This document shows positions 1 through 9,364 of a stretch of 38,242 bases of DNA, piece after piece; within the stretch, counting starts at the first letter, position 1, and the number at the start of each line of letters is the position of its first letter. Origin of the DNA: Paenibacillus ginsengarvi (GTDB lineage Bacteria; Bacillota; Bacilli; Paenibacillales; NBRC-103111); the NCBI RefSeq assembly GCF_003626695.1, contig NZ_RBAH01000046.1, positions 1-38,242 of the forward strand. Reading direction: 5' to 3'. Below the pieces are notes generated by a model. That model saw nothing but the letters and a program-made list of their open reading frames with translations. It searched no databases and was not told where the DNA came from. The translations under genes were made by a program, and so were the position numbers.

Positions 1-108
1 TTCCTGAGGGTACTGCTGCAGGATTGATTTTATTTCATTATAATTATCTACAAGCTTCATTATATCCATCTCTGCCTCAAGACCGTTTATATACTGCATG
101 TCAATCAT
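1..108 (-). CDS. Partial gene, N-terminal 36 codons of an unrecognised protein
   Basis: An open minus-strand frame begins with ATG at 108 and runs off the left edge without a stop. The peptide begins MIDMQYINGLEAEMDIMK and looks helical and acidic. An AGAGG Shine-Dalgarno sits nine bases before the ATG, which supports this start over any other frame here. I do not recognise the family, and only the first 36 residues are visible. No gene lies directly upstream on the same strand; a decayed GNAT fragment is next. Confidence 0.5.
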   Translation of the reverse strand, partial: MIDMQYINGLEAEMDIMKLVDNYNEIKSILQQYPQE

Positions 109-372
109 TCAGCTTCACCTCTGGCTACAGTCATACTAACATACTAAACTGCATTCCGTTCTTTTTTCCGGATTTAAGAGAAACGCGAAGAAGTACAAGC
201 AACATGCCGCTCCCTTGCTATTTCATATGCCAATTTTACCAATTATTGATACATGATGTAAAAGAGGATTTCGTCCTATTTTTTGCTATCCTGCCCGTTA
301 GAGAAACGCCAGCAGCTGAACATTTTGGCCGGCTGCCGGCGTGTGACGAATTCGAGCTATCGTCTCCTTTAG

Positions 373-514
373 TTTAAAAGTCGCAATCTTAATATCATTA
401 AGTCTTCATCGAAATACTGTTCATCAAAGCATGTGGTTCTATACCGTAAACTTCAAACCCCAGCGAGACATATAAGCGTTTTGCTGATTTGTTATTAGAC
501 ACAACCGTCAAATG
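373..514 (-). pseudogene. Remnant of a GNAT acetyltransferase (C-terminal end)
   Basis: The reverse strand reads HLTVVSNNKSAKRLYVSLGF and then EVYGIEPHAL. This is the typical C-terminal acetyl-CoA-binding region of GNAT acetyltransferases (N..A..LY..LGF). After the ATG of the codon pair following HAL the frame must shift to continue as DEQYFDEDLMILRL, the expected family tail. The N-terminal two thirds are absent. It is therefore a truncated, frameshifted relic. The recognition of the family comes from the motif; the age and origin of the relic are unknown. Confidence 0.7.
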
Positions 515-606
515 AACTTATCGTCTCGCCGGTTACCCTCGTTTATTGATGGAACTCTCGTTTTCCGTTAACAAAACAAAAAGGTTGTTTCTAAACCTAA
601 CGAGAT

Positions 607-890
607 TCACCCTAGAGTCGCGATAACAAGCTTCAATTGCTCCAACTGTCTTTGGTAAGTCTCCATGGTCCCTTTTCCTTCTAATAAGCGGTTACGGTGA
701 TACCAGTAACTATCAAACTTTCTTGAAAGTAAAGCAACTTCCAAGACATTAGGGTCAACGCTCCCTCCCCCTGCTTTTGTATTCAGACTTTCAAAATATT
801 CTAATGGTTGTTCGCATTCATAAAGTTATTATAATCTACTGTCCATCCACCCAGTAATCTTAATGGTTGTATTTCAATTGGTTTTTTCAT
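607..890 (-). pseudogene. Small uncharacterised gene broken by a frameshift
   Basis: A perfect AAGGAGA Shine-Dalgarno precedes an ATG at 890. The frame reads MKKPIEIQPLRLLGGWTVDY and stops at 801 after a short tail. In the next frame the sequence continues from about 823 as YECEQPLEYFESLN and so on, through SRKFDSYWYHRNRLL, to a stop at 607. The two halves join naturally, so a one-base indel at about 815-825 has probably split one protein of about 94 residues. I do not know its function. The long frame extending upstream to 1187 is an artefact, since the Shine-Dalgarno identifies the real start at 890. Confidence 0.55.
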
Positions 891-1079
891 AAACTTCATC
901 TCCTTTATATTACATTCACTTAGTAGCTGATATTTCCTACTTCCATTAATCTCCCTTAGTGCCACCACATGGTACAACCGCGCTTCCGGCTCGCCGGCTT
1001 CGCCACCCAAGGCATTCACGTTTGGGCACTGAGCGCGTATCCTATCGGGAAAAGATTTTGATTCGCGGAGGAATCGACG

Positions 1080-1874
1080 GTGGGATACTATGTAACGGTA
1101 GAGCCAGGGGTAAAGCTCTACATAGAGGACATCAACCCGGCAGGAAGCAAGACGATCGTATTTCTTCATGGCTGGCCGCTCAACCATGACCAGTTCGAAT
1201 ATCAGTTCGACGTGCTGCCGGGCATGGGCTACCGCTGCATCGGCATCGACTGGCGTGGTTTCGGCAAGTCGGATCGGCCCTACGGGGGCTATTATTTAGA
1301 GCGGCTTGCGGATGATATCCGCGCCGTCGTCGAAGAGCTGCAATTGAAGGATTTCGTGCTCGCCGGACATTCGACCGGAGGCGCGATCGCGATCAAATAC
1401 GTCGTACGGTACAATGGAGGCGGCGTATCCAAACTCGTGCTAATCGACGCGGCAGCGCCACGTGGTTTCACCAAGGAGACCGCCGCGCGGCTGCTGAAGG
1501 AGACGTTGAACGACCGAGCGAACATGATGCTCGGCGTAACGGACATTTTCTTCTTCCGGTACATCACCAAGCCATTCTCGGACTGGTTCAATCGGATGGG
1601 CATGCAGGCCGCCGGCTGGTCGACGGCTGCGATCGTCGTCATGCTGCGGGACTTCGATTTGAATGCCGAGCTGTCACGCATCCAGGTACCGACGCTGATC
1701 GTGCATGGCATTCACGACCAAGTCATTCCATTCAGCCAGGCGGAGGAAATGCATCGGAAAATTCCTCATGCACATCTCGTGCCGTTCATGTACAGCGGCC
1801 ACGGCTCGTTCTACGATGAACGCGACAAATTGAATCAATTGATACGGGAGTTCGTTGGGACTGCTCGGCGATAA
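1080..1874 (+). CDS. Alpha/beta hydrolase, chloroperoxidase/lipase-like
   Basis: A 264-residue cytosolic alpha/beta-hydrolase. HGWPLN at about 30 is the oxyanion-hole loop and GHSTG at 96-100 is the nucleophile elbow (Ser98). Asp213 in HGIHDQVIP and His241 in YSGHGSF complete the triad. Length and motif order match the family 1 alpha/beta hydrolases that include non-haem haloperoxidases, esterases and meta-cleavage hydrolases; the substrate cannot be read from sequence. The start is GTG at 1080, chosen because GGAGG lies eight bases upstream. It is monocistronic on the plus strand and shares the terminator at 2005-2055 with the convergent operon. Confidence 0.85.
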   Translation: MGYYVTVEPGVKLYIEDINPAGSKTIVFLHGWPLNHDQFEYQFDVLPGMGYRCIGIDWRGFGKSDRPYGGYYLERLADDIRAVVEELQLKDFVLAGHSTGGAIAIKYVVRYNGGGVSKLVLIDAAAPRGFTKETAARLLKETLNDRANMMLGVTDIFFFRYITKPFSDWFNRMGMQAAGWSTAAIVVMLRDFDLNAELSRIQVPTLIVHGIHDQVIPFSQAEEMHRKIPHAHLVPFMYSGHGSFYDERDKLNQLIREFVGTARR

Positions 1875-2004
1875 CAGATGACCAGAATTCCCCTATCCAT
1901 CCGTTTTTAGATCAAATATTGATGAAGTGGCCTGAGGAACAAAAATTGCTCCGAGGCGAAGGTGCATGAGCGATGGGCTGCGCATATGAAACGCCCATAA
2001 CCGT

Positions 2005-2055
2005 AAAAACAACCCGCTCCATTGCACACAAGTTGCAATGGAGCGGGTTGTTTTT
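2005..2055. terminator. Strong bidirectional rho-independent terminator
   Basis: AAAACAACCCGCTCCATTGCA at 2005-2025 pairs perfectly with the segment at 2034-2054 around a short loop. There are A/T tracts on both sides. It lies 16 bases after the malic enzyme stop and also downstream of the convergent hydrolase, so it can end transcription from both directions. Confidence 0.9.
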
Positions 2056-2071
2056 GGCAATATGGACAGTG

Positions 2072-3496
2072 CTAATTCACCTGACGAAACTCCGGCGGTA
2101 TTCTCCGGGCCACGTTTGTATCGATCGCCGCCTGGATGACGGCGAGGCGGACGGCCGGAACGACTTTATCGTTGAATATGCTCGGGATGATGTACTGATC
2201 GGTCAATTCATTGTCGCTGACTACGGAAGCGATCGCCCAAGCCGCTCTCAGCTTCATTTCCTCGTTGATCGTCGTCGCCCTGCAATCCAGCGCTCCTCGA
2301 AACATGCCCGGGAAGCAGAGTACGTTGTTGATCTGGTTCGGATAATCGCTTCGCCCTGTGGCAAGGACCCGCACATGAGGCTCGGCCAGCTCCGGTTCGA
2401 TCTCCGGCTCGGGATTCGCCATCGCGAATACGATCGGATCGGATGCCATCCGTTTCATATCTTCGAGCTTCAGCACCCCTTTGCGGGAAACGCCGATGAA
2501 CACGTCAGCACCCTGGATGACATCGGACAGCAGCCCTTCTTTAAGTCCCTGGTTCGTTCGCTCCGCTATCCACGACCACATCGGATTCGAATAGGTCCGG
2601 GTGCGGCATAAAGCGCCTTCGCGATCGACCGCGATCAAATGTTTAACCCCTGCGGCAAGCAGCATTTTGACGATGGATACGCCGGCGGCTCCGATGCCCG
2701 TAACGACAACCCGTATGTCGGAGGTTGTTTTGCCGACGATCTTTAGCGCATTCAAAAGCCCCGCGAGAAGGACGACGGCGGTACCGTGCTGATCGTCATG
2801 GAATACGGGAATGTTGAGCTCCTGCTTCAGGCGCTCCTCGATCTCGAAACAGCGCGGGGACGAAATATCTTCCAGATTGATGCCCCCGAATGCAGGAGAC
2901 AGCAGCTTGACGGTGCGGATAATTTCTTCCGTGTCCTTGGAGGCGAGACATAAGGGGAATGCATCGACGCCCGCCAGCTGCTTGAACAGCATCGCCTTTC
3001 CTTCCATGACCGGCATGGCCGCCTCGGGACCGATATCACCGAGTCCCAGCACGGCCGTCCCGTCCGATACGACGGCCACCGTATTCCGCTTGATCGTCAG
3101 CGAGAATGCGCTTGCCGGATTTTCATGGATCGCCATGCATACTTTCGCCACTCCCGGCGTATACACTTTGGACAAATCTTCGCGCGTCTTGATCGGCATT
3201 TTCGGCTGAGTTTCGATTTTCCCGCCAAGATGAGCCAGGAATGTAGGATCGGATACGTTGACAAGCGTAACGCCCGGCATATGGCGAATCGCATCCGTTA
3301 TTTCGCTGGCCGGAACACCCATCAGATTGACCGTTATATCCCTCGTGGTCGATTGTTTCCCGGCGTGAATCATATCGACGGCGATAATGTCGCCGCCGGC
3401 CTGGCCGATCGCTCCGGCGATTTCCGCGAAGGAACCGGGCGTTTTCGCCAGCTCGAGCCGAAGAATGATGCTAGTATTTGAGGCCAAATCGCTCAT
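2072..3496 (-). CDS. Malic enzyme with N-terminal ACT domain
   Basis: Oxidative decarboxylation of malate to pyruvate. Residues about 8-85 form an ACT-type regulatory domain. The malic enzyme core follows: Tyr112 in YTPGVAKVC, the substrate/metal region with Lys167, Glu209-Asp210 and HDDQHGTA near 233-240, and a Rossmann motif near 264-280 (VVVTGIGAAG). ACT-fused malic enzymes of about 470 residues are known in Bacillota. The ATG at 3496 directly abuts GGGAGG, which is too close. A TTG nine bases inside, at 3487, is better spaced, so the protein may start MASNTSII. It is the last gene of the polyamine operon, 27 bases after the preceding dehydrogenase. It probably balances the C4 acids produced by GABA breakdown. 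Confidence 0.93.
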   Translation of the reverse strand: MSDLASNTSIILRLELAKTPGSFAEIAGAIGQAGGDIIAVDMIHAGKQSTTRDITVNLMGVPASEITDAIRHMPGVTLVNVSDPTFLAHLGGKIETQPKMPIKTREDLSKVYTPGVAKVCMAIHENPASAFSLTIKRNTVAVVSDGTAVLGLGDIGPEAAMPVMEGKAMLFKQLAGVDAFPLCLASKDTEEIIRTVKLLSPAFGGINLEDISSPRCFEIEERLKQELNIPVFHDDQHGTAVVLLAGLLNALKIVGKTTSDIRVVVTGIGAAGVSIVKMLLAAGVKHLIAVDREGALCRTRTYSNPMWSWIAERTNQGLKEGLLSDVIQGADVFIGVSRKGVLKLEDMKRMASDPIVFAMANPEPEIEPELAEPHVRVLATGRSDYPNQINNVLCFPGMFRGALDCRATTINEEMKLRAAWAIASVVSDNELTDQYIIPSIFNDKVVPAVRLAVIQAAIDTNVARRIPPEFRQVN

Positions 3497-3523
3497 CCTC
3501 CCATGGATCTCAGCATATAGCTT

Positions 3524-4948
3524 CTATAGTTTGATGCTGATCAGCTTCAGCTCCGTCATTTCCTCGACTGCATATCGGATCCCTTCGCGGCCGAAGCCGC
3601 TTTCTTTGACGCCCCCGTACGGCATGTTGTCGACCCGGAACGTCGGAAAATCGTTGATCATCACGCCGCCGACTTCAAGACGCTCGGCAGCGCGCATGGC
3701 CGACTGGATATCCCGGGTGTATATACCGGCCTGCAAGCCGTAACGGGAATCGTTGACGGCATCGATCGCTTCATCCAAATGATCGAATGAAGACAACGCA
3801 ACAAGCGGACCGAACACTTCCTGGCAGGAAACCGGTTCTTGCGACGGCACATTTGTCAAAACAGTCGGCGGGAAAACGCCGGAAGAAACCTCTTTTCCTC
3901 CAGTCAATACAACTGCACCCTGGGCGACGGCACTGTCCACCCATTGCTGCATGCGCGCTGCCTCCTTATTCGAGATCATCGCGGACAGATCGGTCCGATC
4001 GTCGAAAGGATCGCCGATGACAAGCTTCTCCGTCGCTTCCTTGAACCGGACGGCAAACTCGTCAAATTTGGCCGCATGAACGAAAATGCGCTGGATCGAA
4101 ATGCACACTTGGCCGCTGAATGAGAATGCACCCAGCACGCAGCGGTCGATCAGTTCCTGCGTGATGTCGGCCGTTTCGTCGATAATCAAGCCGGAGTTGG
4201 ATCCGAGCTCGAGCGTGACGCGCTTCAAGCCGGCTTTGTTTTTCATTGCGATGCCGACTTCCGGGCTGCCCGTAAACGTAATCGCCGCGATGCGGGGATC
4301 CCGGACGAGCTTCTCGCCCACGATGGAGCCTTTGCCGGGAATAATATTGAGCGCCCCTTCGGGAAGCCCGGCTTCCGCGAACAGATCGGCGAGAGCGAGC
4401 GCGGACAGCGGCGTTTGGCTAGCCGGCTTCAGCACGACCGTATTCCCGGCCGCAATCGCCGGACCGACCTTGTGAGCGACCAGGTTAAAAGGAAAGTTGA
4501 ACGGTGTAATCGCACCGACCACGCCGATCGGCTTGCGCATCGTAAATGCGATTCGACCTTCCCCACCAGGCGCCGCGTCCAAAGGAACCGTTTCGCCGTG
4601 GATGCGGCTAGCTTCCATGGCGGCGAATTTATACGTTTGGATCGTCCGGGCGATTTCCCCCCGCGCCGTTTTGATCGGCTTGGCCGCTTCCAGAGCAAGA
4701 ATGCGCGCCATTTCTTCCTTGCGAGCTTCGAGCAGAGCGGCGGCTTTCTCGAGAATGGCGGAACGCCGATGCGCCGGCATCGAGGCCATAACGACCGAAG
4801 CGGCCTTGGCCGCCTGAATCGCTTCATCCGTATCCGCTTCGCCCGCTTGCGCGACATGAGCGATTACTTCGCCCGTAAACGGAGAGGCGAGCTCCGTATA
4901 AGAAGCCGCCTCTTTCCATCGACCGTTGATATACAAATGTTTTTTCAC
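3524..4948 (-). CDS. Aldehyde dehydrogenase, likely succinate-semialdehyde or related
   Basis: A 474-residue NAD(P)-dependent aldehyde dehydrogenase. It has the oxyanion Asn151 in ITPFNFP, catalytic Glu247 in LELGSNSG and catalytic Cys282 in SGQVCISIQR. The LELGSNSG/CISIQR signature resembles the lactaldehyde/phosphonoacetaldehyde-type branch rather than classical GabD. The operon position, directly after GABA aminotransferase, makes succinic semialdehyde the most economical substrate; this is inference. It lies 18 bases downstream of gabT and starts at ATG 4948 with a GGGAGG-type site. It would give succinate for the TCA cycle. Confidence 0.85.
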   Translation of the reverse strand: MKKHLYINGRWKEAASYTELASPFTGEVIAHVAQAGEADTDEAIQAAKAASVVMASMPAHRRSAILEKAAALLEARKEEMARILALEAAKPIKTARGEIARTIQTYKFAAMEASRIHGETVPLDAAPGGEGRIAFTMRKPIGVVGAITPFNFPFNLVAHKVGPAIAAGNTVVLKPASQTPLSALALADLFAEAGLPEGALNIIPGKGSIVGEKLVRDPRIAAITFTGSPEVGIAMKNKAGLKRVTLELGSNSGLIIDETADITQELIDRCVLGAFSFSGQVCISIQRIFVHAAKFDEFAVRFKEATEKLVIGDPFDDRTDLSAMISNKEAARMQQWVDSAVAQGAVVLTGGKEVSSGVFPPTVLTNVPSQEPVSCQEVFGPLVALSSFDHLDEAIDAVNDSRYGLQAGIYTRDIQSAMRAAERLEVGGVMINDFPTFRVDNMPYGGVKESGFGREGIRYAVEEMTELKLISIKL

Positions 4949-4966
4949 AAGCTCTCCTCCCGTTCC

Positions 4967-6325
4967 TTAACCGGCCGAAGCCATCGATCTGACGGCATTG
5001 CCGATGATGTCCAGCCCTTCCTGCAGCTGATCGTCAGTGATGACGAGCGGAGTCAGGAAACGAAGCACGTTGCCGTGAACGCCGGCGGACAACAAAACGA
5101 CACCGGATTCATAACAAGCTTTCGTTAACCCGGCAACGAACGTTTTCGCAGGAAGCTTCGTGTCCGGATGAATAAACTCTACCGCACACATCGCCCCGAG
5201 TCCGCGGACGTCGGCGATCAAGGGAACTTCCTTCCGCAGCGACTCGAAAAAGGTCCGAATCGTTTCCCCGATCACTCTGGAGCGCTGCACGAGACCGTCG
5301 CGTTCCATCAGCTCGATAACCGCGAGCGCCGCGACGCAGCCGAGCGGGCTGCCGCCGTATGTGCCGCCGATTTCGCCCGGATTCGGAGCGTCCATGACGT
5401 CCGCTCTTCCGACGACCGCGCTGATCGGCAATCCGGCCGCAATCGATTTGGACATCGTGATCAGATCCGGCTCGATCCCGAAATGGGCGGAAGCGAACAT
5501 TTCGCCCGTCCGGCCGAAGCCGGTCTGAATTTCATCGGCGATAAACAAAATGCCGTGCTTTTTGCAAATGTTGTAGATGCCTTCCACAAACTGCACCGGA
5601 GGTACGATAAATCCTCCTTCCCCTTGTACCGGCTCCATAATGACAGCGGCAATTTCTTCCGGCGCCGCTTCGGTATACAAGAAATCCTCGAATTGGCGCA
5701 CGCAGAACAGCGCGTAGTCGGTTTCCGACATCCCTTCGGGGCGGTACAACGGGTAAGGGTATTGCGCTTTGTAGGTGGCGGGCGCAAATGGACCCATTTC
5801 GAATTTATACGGCTTCACTTTGCTCGTCAAAGACATACCGAGCAGCGTACGTCCGTGAAACCCGCGGGTAAACGAAACGATTCCGGAACGGCCCGTAAAT
5901 TTGCGGGCGATTTTGACCGCATTTTCCACCGCCTCCGCACCGCTGTTCAGGAACAGCGCTTTTTTCGGAAATGGCCCCGGCGTCAGTTGCGCCAGTTTCT
6001 CCGCGAGCTCCACGTACGGCTCGTACATCGCTACATGAAAGCAAGTATGAATATATCGCTCAGCTTGCTTTTGGATCGCTTGCACCACTTCGGGAGGGCA
6101 ATGACCGGCATTGATCGTGCCGATCGCCCCGGCAAAATCGAGGAATACGTTGCCGTCGACATCGTACAGCAAAGCGCCTTCCGCTTTCTCGACAAAAATC
6201 GGCGTATTATTGCCTACTCCTTTGGGCACGGCATTCGTTCTTCTTTCCAGCATCGCCGTCGTCTTCGGACCGGGGACCGAAGTTCGAATGGAGACGAATC
6301 TTCTGTTGTTGTCCATTTCCGTCAT
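4967..6325 (-). CDS. gabT: 4-aminobutyrate aminotransferase
   Basis: A class III PLP-dependent aminotransferase of 452 residues that transfers the amino group of GABA to 2-oxoglutarate, giving succinic semialdehyde. Evidence: SGAEAVENAVKIAR near 128-141 (PLP phosphate binding), Asp264 in FIADEIQTGFGR, and the Schiff-base Lys293 in TMSKSIAAGLP. GTYGGSPLGC follows. The whole protein has GabT-like colinear motifs and length. Its ATG overlaps the stop of the upstream dehydrogenase (ATGA, 6322-6325), which implies translational coupling. A second ATG three codons in is also well spaced from AAAGGGG. Other omega-amino acid substrates, such as 5-aminovalerate, cannot be excluded. Confidence 0.92.
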   Translation of the reverse strand: MTEMDNNRRFVSIRTSVPGPKTTAMLERRTNAVPKGVGNNTPIFVEKAEGALLYDVDGNVFLDFAGAIGTINAGHCPPEVVQAIQKQAERYIHTCFHVAMYEPYVELAEKLAQLTPGPFPKKALFLNSGAEAVENAVKIARKFTGRSGIVSFTRGFHGRTLLGMSLTSKVKPYKFEMGPFAPATYKAQYPYPLYRPEGMSETDYALFCVRQFEDFLYTEAAPEEIAAVIMEPVQGEGGFIVPPVQFVEGIYNICKKHGILFIADEIQTGFGRTGEMFASAHFGIEPDLITMSKSIAAGLPISAVVGRADVMDAPNPGEIGGTYGGSPLGCVAALAVIELMERDGLVQRSRVIGETIRTFFESLRKEVPLIADVRGLGAMCAVEFIHPDTKLPAKTFVAGLTKACYESGVVLLSAGVHGNVLRFLTPLVITDDQLQEGLDIIGNAVRSMASAG

Positions 6326-7818
6326 TCCCCTTTGCCTTTGTAAAATCCCAAAGGTTTAAGCTCCATATTGACGTTGATTTGCTTCACTTCCGTATATTCG
6401 TCCAAGCCGAAGGTGCCTAGTTCCCGGCCAAGCCCGCTTTGCTTAAACCCGCCCCACGGCGCTTCGTTATAGGTCGGATGATACGTATTTACCCACATAA
6501 TGCCGGAGCGCACCTTCCGCGCAACACGCATCGAGCGGCTCGCGTCGTTCGTAAACACGGCCCCCGCCAGCCCGTACACCGTACCGTTCGCGAGACGGAT
6601 CGCTTCTTCTTCGTCCTTGAACCGCTGGACGACAAGCACCGGTCCGAATATTTCTTCTTGCACGACACGCATGTCGGGCGTTGTATCGGTAAGGATCGTC
6701 GGCTCCACAAAATTTCCTTTGGCGTATTCGCCGACGGTTAACCGGCTGCCTCCTGCCGCAACGGTCGCGCCTTCTTGACGCCCGATTTCGATATACGACA
6801 GCACCTTTTCCATATGCGCCTGCGAGACGAGAGGTCCCATTTCCGTTTCCGCATCCATTCCGTTACCTACGCGGATCAGGTTCGTTCTTTCCACCAGCTC
6901 TTTCATAAACGCATCGTAGATTTCGTCCTGGATCAGCAGGCGCGAGCCCGACGAACAAACTTGACCGGAACCGATGTAGATGCCGTACATGACGTATTCG
7001 GCGACTACGGATGGGTCCGCATCGGCAAACACGATATTCGGCGATTTACCGCCCAGCTCAAGCGACACTTTCTTGATGTTGCCCGCCGCGGCCCGCATGA
7101 CGCTTCTCCCGGTTTCAGTGCCGCCGGTAAAGGCGACCTTGTCCACCATGCCGCTTGCGGCCAGCTCCGCGCCGACCGTTTTGCCGTCGCCGAGCACGAG
7201 GTTTGCGACTCCTTTCGGAAAGCCGACTTTCTCGATCAGCTCGAACAATCGAATGGCGGTCAGCGGTGTCATTTCCGACGGCTTGAATACTGTCACGTTC
7301 CCGGCACCGAGGCAGGGAGCCAATTTCCATGCCGCCATCATGAGCGGGAAGTTCCACGGCACGATTTGTCCGCACACTCCGACCGGCTCTCTGACGACCA
7401 TAGCTTGGATCGGGTAAGGCACCTCGTACGTCTGCCCGTGAGGCTTCGTAATAAGTCCGGCATAGTAGCGGAAGCAGCTGACCGCGCTCGATACGTCGGA
7501 TTCCGCTTCGCCAAGCGGCTTCCCGTTGTTAAGCGTCTCCAATCGGGCAAGCTCGTCCGCATGCGCTTCGATTTGATCGGCCAAGGCGAACAGCAGTCTG
7601 GCCCGTTCCCTGGACGATGTATCTCTCCAATTCGTCTCATCGAACGTATAACGGGCTAATCGAATGGCTCGCTGTACGTCCTCAAGACCTCCTTCCGTCA
7701 CGACGGCGATGCGTTCGCCCGTAGCCGGGTTCGTAATGTCGCGCGTTTTCCCCGATGCGGCTTCCACCCATTCGCCGCCAATGTACATTTTTCCGATGCC
7801 TTGCATCGCTTCCGCCAT
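6322..7818 (-). CDS. Aldehyde dehydrogenase, PuuC/betaine-aldehyde type
   Basis: A 498-residue NAD-dependent aldehyde dehydrogenase. It has Asn156 in VPWNFPL, catalytic Glu254 in LELGGKSP and catalytic Cys288 in GQVCSSGSRL. Those signatures match the gamma-glutamyl-gamma-aminobutyraldehyde/betaine-aldehyde branch. In this operon the likely role is oxidation of gamma-glutamyl-aminobutyraldehyde or 4-aminobutyraldehyde to the acid; the exact substrate is inferred from neighbours. The frame is open upstream to 7833, but GGAGGGG six bases before the ATG at 7818 shows that the real start is 7818. It overlaps gabT by four bases. Confidence 0.88.
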   Translation of the reverse strand: MAEAMQGIGKMYIGGEWVEAASGKTRDITNPATGERIAVVTEGGLEDVQRAIRLARYTFDETNWRDTSSRERARLLFALADQIEAHADELARLETLNNGKPLGEAESDVSSAVSCFRYYAGLITKPHGQTYEVPYPIQAMVVREPVGVCGQIVPWNFPLMMAAWKLAPCLGAGNVTVFKPSEMTPLTAIRLFELIEKVGFPKGVANLVLGDGKTVGAELAASGMVDKVAFTGGTETGRSVMRAAAGNIKKVSLELGGKSPNIVFADADPSVVAEYVMYGIYIGSGQVCSSGSRLLIQDEIYDAFMKELVERTNLIRVGNGMDAETEMGPLVSQAHMEKVLSYIEIGRQEGATVAAGGSRLTVGEYAKGNFVEPTILTDTTPDMRVVQEEIFGPVLVVQRFKDEEEAIRLANGTVYGLAGAVFTNDASRSMRVARKVRSGIMWVNTYHPTYNEAPWGGFKQSGLGRELGTFGLDEYTEVKQINVNMELKPLGFYKGKGE

Positions 7819-7857
7819 GATATTCCCCTCCAATAAATCCGTGAAGTGATGGGCGGA

Positions 7858-9309
7858 TTACTCCGCCGCCGTAACGTCGCAGACGTAAATGTACTCATCC
7901 ATGCGAGGCTGCCAATTCCACTTATTGCTTAAGCCGTACAGATCGAACTGCTGGAACAACGGAATCCACGGCAGCTCGTCGCGGAAAATGAGGCACGCCA
8001 TCCGGTACAGCTCGTTCCGGCGCTCCGAATCGAGAATATGGCTCGCTTCCAACACCATATCGGCCATATCGTCGTTATGATAGTCTGTCGGGTTCCACGG
8101 GTTCGGCGCTATATAGGCATTGCGGTATACTTCATCCGGATCGAACGTCGAATTGCCCCAACCTACATAGTACATTTGATCGTATTCATGATGACGGAAC
8201 CGGCTTATAAATTGCGGCCATGGCTGAATATTCACATGCAAGCGAACGCCGATCTTCTCGAGCTGACGCCCAATCCGCAGACCGATCTCCTTGTCTTGCG
8301 TGAAACGGCCGTCCGGCACTTCCAGCTTCACGTCCACTCCGTCCGGGTAGCCCGCTCCCGCCATCAATTGCTTCGCCCGCTCCAAATCGTAAGCGATAGG
8401 CGGAAGCGTAGGATCGACGCCGAAAGCTTGCGGATACACCGGGCCGGCCAGAGCTGAGCCGCAGCCGCTTAGCTCCTTCTGAATAATCTCGCGAACGTTG
8501 ATCGCGTGGGCCATCGCCTGCCTCAGCTTTTTATTTTTCAAAATCGGGTGATGGGTGTTGATGCCCATGTAAATGACGCCGACGCTCGGGGTGCCGACGA
8601 CCGACAGCTCCGGGTTCGCTTCCACTTCTTCGCGCGCAAGCGGCGGGAAGTTGGCGGCCAAATGAATCGTGCCGTTCTGCAGCCCTTGTACGCGATCGCT
8701 TCCTTCGGGAACGGCCCGGAAGGTCAGCTTCTGCACGGACGGACTGCCGTGCCAGTAGTCGTTGTTGGCCGTCAGTTCCACGACGCCGTTCGGCTTGTCC
8801 CAACTGACGAACTTGAACGGACCGGTTCCGTTCGGTACGCGGCTGAAATGCTCTTCCCCATGCTCGGCGATATATTGCGGCGGAATCATCATCAGTCCGG
8901 TAAGCTGCGCGAGCAGGTTCGGGTCCGGTCGGTTCGTCACGACGCGAACGGTCAGATCATCGACGATCTCGACATGGTCGATCGAATTGAACCGGCCGTA
9001 CGGAGGAAACTTGGGCTCGCGATGCGGATCGACCATGCGTTCCAGCGAGAATTTTACCGTAGACGCATTCATCTTCTCGCCATTATGGAACGTAACGCTG
9101 GGGCGCAGCCGGAACTCGATCACCGTATCGGTAATGACCTCCCAGCTTTCCGCCAGCCAAGGCTCGATGTCCATCGAGGGATTGCGGCGGACAAGACCGT
9201 CGTATACTTGCAGTAATATATTGGCGGTTGTTGTTTCCGAATGGGCGTACGGGTCCATGGTTGAAGCGTCCGTGCCTTGAGCGATTACCATTGATTTGTT
9301 ATGATCCAT
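7858..9309 (-). CDS. Family 5 solute-binding protein lacking a signal peptide
   Basis: A 483-residue protein of the oligopeptide/nickel-type binding family (SBP_bac_5). It opens with MDHNKSMVIAQGTDASTMDP, which corresponds to the start of a mature domain. LLQVYDGLVRR, LAESWEV and the later GTGPFKFVSWDK and HAINVREI blocks follow. ATG 9309 has GGAGG nine bases upstream, so it is the real start. The open frame beyond it (to 9420) runs through the end of the upstream ATPase gene and encodes no hydrophobic leader or lipobox. A secreted binder would need one, so the protein is cytoplasmic, or has lost export, or is exported another way. No dipeptide-type permeases are nearby. It lies 55 bases after the ATPase gene. 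Confidence 0.85.
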   Translation of the reverse strand: MDHNKSMVIAQGTDASTMDPYAHSETTTANILLQVYDGLVRRNPSMDIEPWLAESWEVITDTVIEFRLRPSVTFHNGEKMNASTVKFSLERMVDPHREPKFPPYGRFNSIDHVEIVDDLTVRVVTNRPDPNLLAQLTGLMMIPPQYIAEHGEEHFSRVPNGTGPFKFVSWDKPNGVVELTANNDYWHGSPSVQKLTFRAVPEGSDRVQGLQNGTIHLAANFPPLAREEVEANPELSVVGTPSVGVIYMGINTHHPILKNKKLRQAMAHAINVREIIQKELSGCGSALAGPVYPQAFGVDPTLPPIAYDLERAKQLMAGAGYPDGVDVKLEVPDGRFTQDKEIGLRIGRQLEKIGVRLHVNIQPWPQFISRFRHHEYDQMYYVGWGNSTFDPDEVYRNAYIAPNPWNPTDYHNDDMADMVLEASHILDSERRNELYRMACLIFRDELPWIPLFQQFDLYGLSNKWNWQPRMDEYIYVCDVTAAE

Positions 9310-9364
9310 TATTGGGTTCCTCCTAAGAGTTTTGCGAAGCAAACTTGCTTCGTATGCGTTCGCG

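Noticed and set aside
24..377. 117-codon plus-strand frame at the left edge
   Set aside because: No ribosome site and no recognisable protein. It overlaps the minus-strand gene start at 108 and the GNAT relic.
1973..2611. 212-codon plus-strand frame opposite malic enzyme
   Set aside because: It begins inside the terminator hairpin region and is antisense to a well-conserved enzyme.
5168..7659. Long plus-strand open frames (5168-6343, 6775-7659) opposite gabT and the dehydrogenase
   Set aside because: They are antisense to well-supported genes, rich in Arg and His as expected from shadow frames, and lack ribosome sites and family motifs.
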